From Ziziphus jujuba (Eukaryota; Streptophyta; Magnoliopsida; Rosales; Rhamnaceae): a stretch of 64,000 nucleotides of DNA. Location of the stretch: assembly GCF_031755915.1 (NCBI RefSeq), contig NC_083381.1:3546501-3610500 (forward strand). Reading direction: 5' to 3'. Shown piece after piece: positions 58,771-64,000 of the stretch. The notes under the pieces are model-generated. The model had not been told where the DNA came from and ran no database searches. It saw nothing but the letters and a program-made list of their open reading frames with translations. Position numbers and translations under genes: made by a program. Positions within the stretch are counted from its first letter, which is position 1, and each line of letters opens with the position of its first letter.

Positions 58771-59364
58771 ATGGTAATTAAGGGTAATGGAGAAGTGGAA
58801 TCCGAGAGTGAGGCTAGTGGGTCTGAAACCGAGCAAGAGGAGGATTGCAATGAAGATGAGGCCGAACCATTAAACACATCAAATGTTGAGCTCAATTTGG
58901 TCTCAAAGAGAGTACTTGCTGTATTTAAAGATGAAGAGCAGATACAAAGAGAAAACATCTTCCACACTCGCTGCGAAATATAAGGTAAAATTTGTAGCAT
59001 GATTATAGATAGTGGGAGTTGTACTAATGTAATAAGTAACCTTGTAGTTGATAAATTGGGCTTAAAAACAATAAAACATCCTGAACCATATAGATTACAA
59101 TGGCTTAATGACAGTGGTGAGATGAAAGTAAACAAACAAGCCAAAGTAAAATTTAATATAGGTAAATATAAGGATGTAGTTTTATGTGATATTGTACCCA
59201 TGATTGCTGGACATATACTATTAGGTAGGCCATGGCAATTTGATAAAGATGCTATTCATTTTGGTTGAGAAAATAGTATTGTTTTCAGGTTTCAAAGGAA
59301 GAAGGTCAAGCTGGAACCATTATCTCCTAAAGAGGTTTACAAAGACCAATTACAAATGCAATAA
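58726..59364 (+). pseudogene. Gypsy protease region, with internal stops
   Basis: An acidic spacer (ESESEASGSETEQEED) follows the knuckle. After a TAA at 58981-58983 the aspartic protease starts with IIDSGSCTNVIS, where DSG is the active site, and ends with GHILLGRPWQFD, the usual second protease motif. Stops at 59266-59268 and 59362-59364 follow. Confidence 0.9.
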
Positions 59365-60674
59365 AGGAGAGAAGCCGAAAAGCTCAAGGAAAAAGCAAGT
59401 ATGGCACCAACGGCTCCACCAACCTTTCAAGAAGGTAAGAATGAGGTTATTGATCAAGGTAAGGTTTCTAAGGCTCATATTGAGTGGAAAGATCAAGGAA
59501 AAGCCGAAAGAGAGGGGAAAGAAAATGGCAAGCCCGAGAGCTTGGAGAAGGAAGAAAAATCCGAAGGTTTGCGCCAATCCAAGGGAAAAAGAGAAAAAGA
59601 AAGAAAAAAAAGGTTAAGTAGCAATTTTTATTTGAGTTTAGGGGATATTAATAAGGTTATTGGGTGTAAGAAACCTTTGCTGGTCATGATTTATAAAGAA
59701 AATTATTTTAATGATCAAACTAACATTGAAGAACTTGAATTGCCAAGTTCAATGATTTCTCTTTTGAAGGAATTTGGAGATGTCTTCCAAATGAAATTCC
59801 AAGTGGACTACCACCTATTCGAGGGATAGAGCATCAAATTAACTTTGTTCCAGGGACTGCCATACCAAATAGACCAGCTTATAGGAGCAATCCCGAAGAA
59901 ACAAAGGAGCTGCAAAAATAGGTAAGTGATTTGCTTGATAAAGGATACATTCTTGAGAGTTTAAGTCCATGTGCTGTTCTTGTTTTGTTGGTACCTAAAA
60001 AGGATGGTTCTTGGAGAATGTGTGTTGATTGTAGGGCTATAAATAACATTACCATCAAATATAGGCATCCCATTCCTAGATTAGATGATATGCTTGATGA
60101 GTTGCATGGTGCTTTCATGTTTACAAAAATTGATCTTAGGAGTGGTTATCACCAAATTAGGATGAAAGAAGGTGATGAATGGAAAACCACATTCAAAACT
60201 AAATATGGGTTGTATGAATGGTTAGTTATGCCTTTTGGATTATCCAATGCACCTAGTACTTTCATGAGGCTTATGAATCATGTAATGCGTCCATTTATTG
60301 GTAAATTTGTGGTTGTTTATTTTGATGACATTCTAATATATAGCCGAAATTTGGATGACCATGTGGATCAACTTAGGCAAGTTTTGCAAGTTCTTAGAAA
60401 AGACAAATTTTTTACTAACATTAAAAAATGTGAATTTTGCAAAGATGAGCTTGTGTTTCTAGGATTTGTAATAAGTGCTGCAAGAATCAAAGTTGACCAA
60501 GCTAAGGTGAAGGCAATTCAAGAGTGGCCGGTTCCTACTTCTATCACCCAAGTGAGGAGCTTTCATGGCTTGGCAAACTTTTATAGAAGATTTGTCAAGG
60601 ATTTTGGTACCATAGCAGCACCATTTAATGAAGTTGTCAAGAAGAATGTCGGCTTCAAATGGGGGGAAGTATAA
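59365..60674 (+). pseudogene. Gypsy reverse transcriptase, broken upstream of the core
   Basis: A Lys/Glu-rich linker (59401-59620) leads to a frameshift at about 59784, before PNEIPSGLPPIRGIEHQI. A TAG at 59919-59921 follows, then an uninterrupted 247-residue core. The core has [45 protein letters not shown] (first catalytic Asp), [17 protein letters not shown] and [11 protein letters not shown] (YFDD catalytic box), then [14 protein letters not shown]. It stops at 60672-60674. The RT catalytic residues are intact. Confidence 0.95.
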
Positions 60675-61070
60675 GAAAAATCTTTTAATTTGTTGAAAGA
60701 AAAATTGTGTAATGCACCTTTATTAGTTTTGCCAAATTTTTCTAAGACTTTTGAAATTGAGTGTGATGCTTCGGGTGTAGGTATTGGAGCTGTCTTAATG
60801 CAAGAAGGAAGACCCATAGCCTACTTTAGTGAAAATTAAATGGAGCTACCCTAAACTACCCGACTTATGATAAGGAGATGTATGCTTTTGTGAGGGCTTT
60901 GGAGACGTGGCAGCATTATCTCATGCCAAAGGAGTTTGTGATTCATACAGATCATGAGTCTTTAAAGCATATCAAGGGTTAAGGAAAGCTCAACCGAAGG
61001 CATGCCAAGTGGATTGAATTTATTGAAACCTTTCCCTATGTGATCTGCTACAAAAAAAGGTAAAGAAAAT
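60675..61070 (+). pseudogene. Gypsy RNase H region, two frameshifts and a stop
   Basis: The frame continues past the TAA with [16 protein letters not shown] and GRPIAYFSE, an RNase H motif. A frameshift at about 60833-60840 then leads into [22 protein letters not shown] and [17 protein letters not shown] at 60980-60982 and a second frameshift in an A-run (about 61052-61058) follow. Confidence 0.9.
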
Positions 61071-62699
61071 GTGGTTGCCGATGCATTATCCCAAAGGTAT
61101 ATACTCTTTTCTACCTTAGATGCTAGATTGCTTGGATTTGAACAATTGAAAGAACTCTATGAGCATGATAGTGACTTTGGAGAAATTTTTAAAACCTGTT
61201 TGAAATATGGATATAATAAATTTTACATATTTGAGGGATATTTGTTTAAGGAAAACAAACTTTGTGTGCCTAATTGTAGTATTAGGGAATTATTAGTTCG
61301 GGAAGGACATGGGGGTGGTTTGATGGGTCATTTTGGTGTTTTAAAAACTTTATCCTTGCTGCAAGAACATTTTTATTGGCCTAACATGAGGAGATATGTT
61401 GAGAGAATTTGTGAAAGATGTTTGAAGTGCCGAAAAACAAAATCAACATTGAAACCGCATGGATTGTATAAGCCTTTGCCGATCCCTACCTGTCCATGGG
61501 TAGATTTGTTTATAGATTTTATTCTTGGTTTGCCTAGGTCAAGGATAGATAAGGATTCAATATTTGTTGTAGTAGATAGGTTTTCTAAGATGGCACATTT
61601 TATTGCATGTAACAAAACTGATGATGCATCCAATATTGCTAATTTATTCTTCAAGGAAATTGTGAGATTGCATGGAATGCCAAGAACTATTGTTTCGGAT
61701 AGGGATGCTAAGTTCTTAAGCTATTTTTGGAAAACTTTGTGGGCTAAATTAGGTACTAAGCTTTTATTTTCAACTACTTGTTATCCACAAACTGATGGAA
61801 AAACCAAAGTAGTAAATAGAACCTTGTCTGCATTGTTGAGAGCATTAATTAGTAGAAATTTAAGAACTTGAGAAGAATGTTTGCCACATGTTGAATTTGT
61901 ATATAATAGGTCTTTACATTCAGCAACTAAATTTACTCCACTTGAAATTGTTTATGGTTTTAATCCTTTGACTCCATTAGGTTTAACACCTTTACCTTTA
62001 AGTGAGTGTGCTAATCTAGATGGAAAACAAAAAGCTGAATTTGTAGACCAGATTCATGAGAAGACACGCGCAAATATTGAGACAAGGACCGAGCAATATG
62101 CAAAGGTGGCTAATCAAGACCGAAAATCAATGGTGTTTGAACCTGGAGATTGGGTGTGGCTGCATTTAAGGAAAGAAAGGTTTCCTAAACAAAGGAAATC
62201 CAAACTCATGCCGAGGGGCGATGGACCTTTTCAAGTTTTGGAGAGGATAAACGACAATGCCTACAAACTTGATTTACCGGGTGAGTATAGTGTTAGCGCC
62301 ACCTTTCATGTTGCTGATTTATCTCCTTTTACTGTAGGTGATGACTTCGATTTGAGGACAAATCCTTTTCAAGAGGAGGGGAATGATGCGAACCCGCCCG
62401 AGCTCGTACCACCGACAACTCATTGGGGTACTGATCCGATACGGATGAAGACTGGACCGATCACTAGGGCTCAAGCTAAGAGGTTTAAAGAAAATCTTGC
62501 TGCCTTTATCCAGAGAGTAATTCATTCTCAAAAGGGCTTGTCCATACCTGAGGATAAAAGACCTATTTTAAGTATCCAAGTGGTGGAGGCTGATACATCG
62601 GATACCCATATATCGGACATTTTTTATCGGACATCCTTGTCTCGGACATTGGAGCCTTGCCTCAGACATCTGATCTCGGACTTCGGACATCGGATGTAA
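61071..62699 (+). pseudogene. Gypsy integrase, one stop and a mutated catalytic residue
   Basis: It opens with VVADALSQR, the usual end of RNase H. The zinc-binding region has [10 protein letters not shown] and CERCLKC. The core has FIDFILGLP (first Asp) and [12 protein letters not shown] (second Asp). The third catalytic position, normally the Glu in a DGQTE motif, reads DGKTK, so the DDE triad lacks its Glu. A TGA at 61869-61871 precedes PHVEFVYN. The C-terminal part includes VFEPGDWVWLHLRKERFP, GPFQVLERINDNAYKLDLP and VSATFHVADLSPF, and the frame then crosses into the 3' LTR at 62384 with GPITRAQAKRFKENL. It ends at 62697-62699. Confidence 0.95.
62370..62383 (+). promoter_or_regulatory. 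Polypurine tract of the gypsy element
   Basis: The purine run CAAGAGGAGGGGAA abuts the 3' LTR start. It is also translated, as part of the FQEEGN sequence. Confidence 0.85.
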
Positions 62700-63433
62700 C
62701 TTAGCTCGGACAGACATCAGCTAGCTTGGCCAGACATAACTTAGCTCAAACAGACATCAATTAGCTCGGCCAAACACAAGTTAGCTCGGACAGACATCAG
62801 TTAGCTCGGATAGGCCATAAGTTAGCTCGGACATCAAGCGGACATAAGTTAGCTTGGTTGAAGACATAATTCAGCCTAAATGTCAAAGTCAACTCGTTAC
62901 CTAATTTGCGGTTAACTTTATTTCTTTTTGGGTTTTTATTTAATTATTTTCTGGACAAATAACTTTAGGAAGGTTTTTATTTTATTGTAAATTAATTAAT
63001 TCCTAATTTAATATAAAGGAATTAATTAATGAAACTTAGATTAGGAAATGAAGTATAGTTGCGGCCAACTAGGTTTCTTTATGTGTGTGGCCGGTTTTTC
63101 CTAGGGTTTTTAGGGTTTATTTTGTTTCTTTCAAAGCCTATTTAAAGGCTTATTTTTCAATATGAATACAACTTTGATTTGATTAAGAAAATACTTGTGA
63201 GATTAATTATCTTTTTGTTCTTTAGAACACCTAAAACACCATTAGAGAAATGGTTGTTTTATCTTGACTTATCAATAGGTTTTCCATTCCCTATTGTGGC
63301 ATCTACATTATACTAAGGTTTCTAACCATAGGTTGGTTAGGGGTTGAGGTCCATTCCATTAGAACTTGAACTTAATTAAAATCCGGGCTAATATAATACG
63401 GGTTTATGAGCAAGTCGTCCTAGGTTCGTATCA
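62384..63433 (+). repeat. 3' LTR of the gypsy element
   Basis: It starts TGATGCGAACC, one base off the 11-bp inverted end, and ends GGTTCGTATCA, followed by TSD GCTTA. The first 316 bp are within the open pol frame. Confidence 0.95.
62701..62870. repeat. 20-bp tandem repeats in the gypsy 3' LTR
   Basis: The same array of about eight units as at 55791-55960, with its own substitutions, starting directly after the pol stop codon. Confidence 0.9.
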
Positions 63434-63438
63434 GCTTA

Positions 63439-64000
63439 GATTCCCATGCTATTGCATATATTTGAGAATTAATTCATACAAAAACAAAGAAAAAATAGTC
63501 CGATGAAGTTGATAAATTGATATGGTTTTTATATTCAAAATGTCATTTTTAGATTAGAAATTGTTATAATAAAAAGATAAAAATAAAAGTAAAAATAAAG
63601 AATAAGAATAAAGTGAATCTCATTATTTATCTTAAAAAATAACTCTTCATCTTTCAGTTTGGAGTGCGTGTTATTTATTTATATTTTTGTGAATAATAAT
63701 TAAAAAAAACTAGTTCATAATAATCAAAATCTTCTAGAATTTCATTAAACAAAGTTAACCCAAATTGTTCATATTTTTTTTTCCGCCTATGCTCTTCTTT
63801 ATTTGTTTTTAGTTTTATTACAATTTGCGCCTTATAAAAAAATAAAAAGAAAAATGTTATACAATAATTTTCTATTGTTTAACAGATTAAATATTAGGAG
63901 TTTTGCATTTTTCTGGCATTGTTCTAGTTTGGAGGCGGGAAAAACAGAGAGCTAGAAACTCTTCTGCTGCTCTGAGTATTGGCCACCATAGCCACTTCTT
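63439..64000. other. Unique-looking AT-rich flank, possible edge of a host gene
   Basis: The GC content rises in the last 80 bp, which read 'ggaggcgggaaaaacagaga' and 'ctgctgctctgagtattgg'. This may be the promoter or 5'UTR side of a gene to the right, but no coding sequence is visible before the window ends. Confidence 0.35.
63934..63942 (-). promoter_or_regulatory. Canonical E2F-type site TTTCCCGCC
   Basis: The minus strand reads TTTCCCGCC, an exact match to the E2F/DP consensus TTTSSCGS. It lies in a GC-richer island at the window end. In plants such sites drive S-phase and DNA-replication genes. Single-site evidence only. Confidence 0.4.

Larger units (their letters stand above)
55547..63433 (+). 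mobile_element. Ty3/gypsy LTR retrotransposon, full length, TSD GCTTA
   Basis: The LTRs are 978 bp (55547-56524) and 1050 bp (62384-63433), flanked by GCTTA (55542-55546 and 63434-63438). A Met-tRNA primer-binding site follows the 5' LTR and a polypurine tract precedes the 3' LTR. Gag-pol is on the plus strand in the order gag, protease, RT, RNase H, integrase, which defines Ty3/gypsy. At least nine stops and four frameshifts have killed it. The polyprotein frame reads through into the 3' LTR. No clear chromodomain is seen after integrase. The C-terminal stretch with VADLSPF, LRTNPFQEE and GPITRAQAKR recalls the CRM lineage and related chromoviruses, but this is a recollection of the family, not a test. 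Confidence 0.96.

Overview
The window looks like plant nuclear DNA, most likely from a eudicot. It is AT-rich and has essentially no intact protein-coding gene, but it is packed with plant-type retrotransposons whose primer-binding sites match initiator Met-tRNA. The only host gene I can recognise is a broken first exon of a TIR-type (TNL) disease-resistance gene at 1252-1826 on the minus strand. TNL genes are characteristic of eudicots and rare in grasses. No RNA gene, CRISPR array or prokaryotic operon is seen.

The largest component is one family of unusually long LTRs (about 2.7-3.7 kb), called the long-LTR family here. In one orientation each copy starts TGTCAGGACC and ends GGGGTGTTACA; the other orientation reads TGTAACATCCC to CCTGACA. 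About ten complete or partial copies fill most of 1-38 kb and 49-52 kb. Three have exact or nearly exact 5-bp target-site duplications (TSDs): 2340-5407 (ATAAT), 15981-19689 (GAGTA) and 32839-36102 (ATAGA/GTAGA). A fourth, 10865-13566, sits in an A-run. No copy is attached to a recognisable internal region, so these are probably solo LTRs, although a non-autonomous element consisting only of this 3-kb unit is not excluded. Strand labels for this family are a convention: + means TGTCAGGACC to TTACA read on the top strand. One end of the LTR carries a dense W-box (TTGACY) cluster.

The insertions are nested. On the left, a minus-type LTR (6892-15868) is interrupted by a plus-type LTR (about 8300-14462), which is itself interrupted by a solo LTR (10865-13566). 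In the middle, an old copia relic (24296-29450) is split by a minus-type LTR (24681-27967). On the right, a minus-type LTR starting at 32721 is split by a solo LTR (32839-36102) and then by a PIF/Harbinger-like element (38927-49195). That element contains a 393-bp TRIM (38937-39329, TSD CATTT) and a nearly complete Ty1/copia element (41493-47663, TSD TCATA).

From 52.4 to 64 kb there are a diverged dimeric tandem array (about 53585-54185), a MITE-like element (55112-55524) and a complete Ty3/gypsy element (55547-63433, TSD GCTTA). The gypsy LTRs end in an 11-bp inverted repeat and its reading frame runs into the 3' LTR. Both full-length elements are dead, and most of their stop codons fit C-to-T transitions at Gln, Arg or Trp codons. 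The last 560 bp are unique-looking sequence with a canonical E2F site and may be the edge of a host gene lying to the right.
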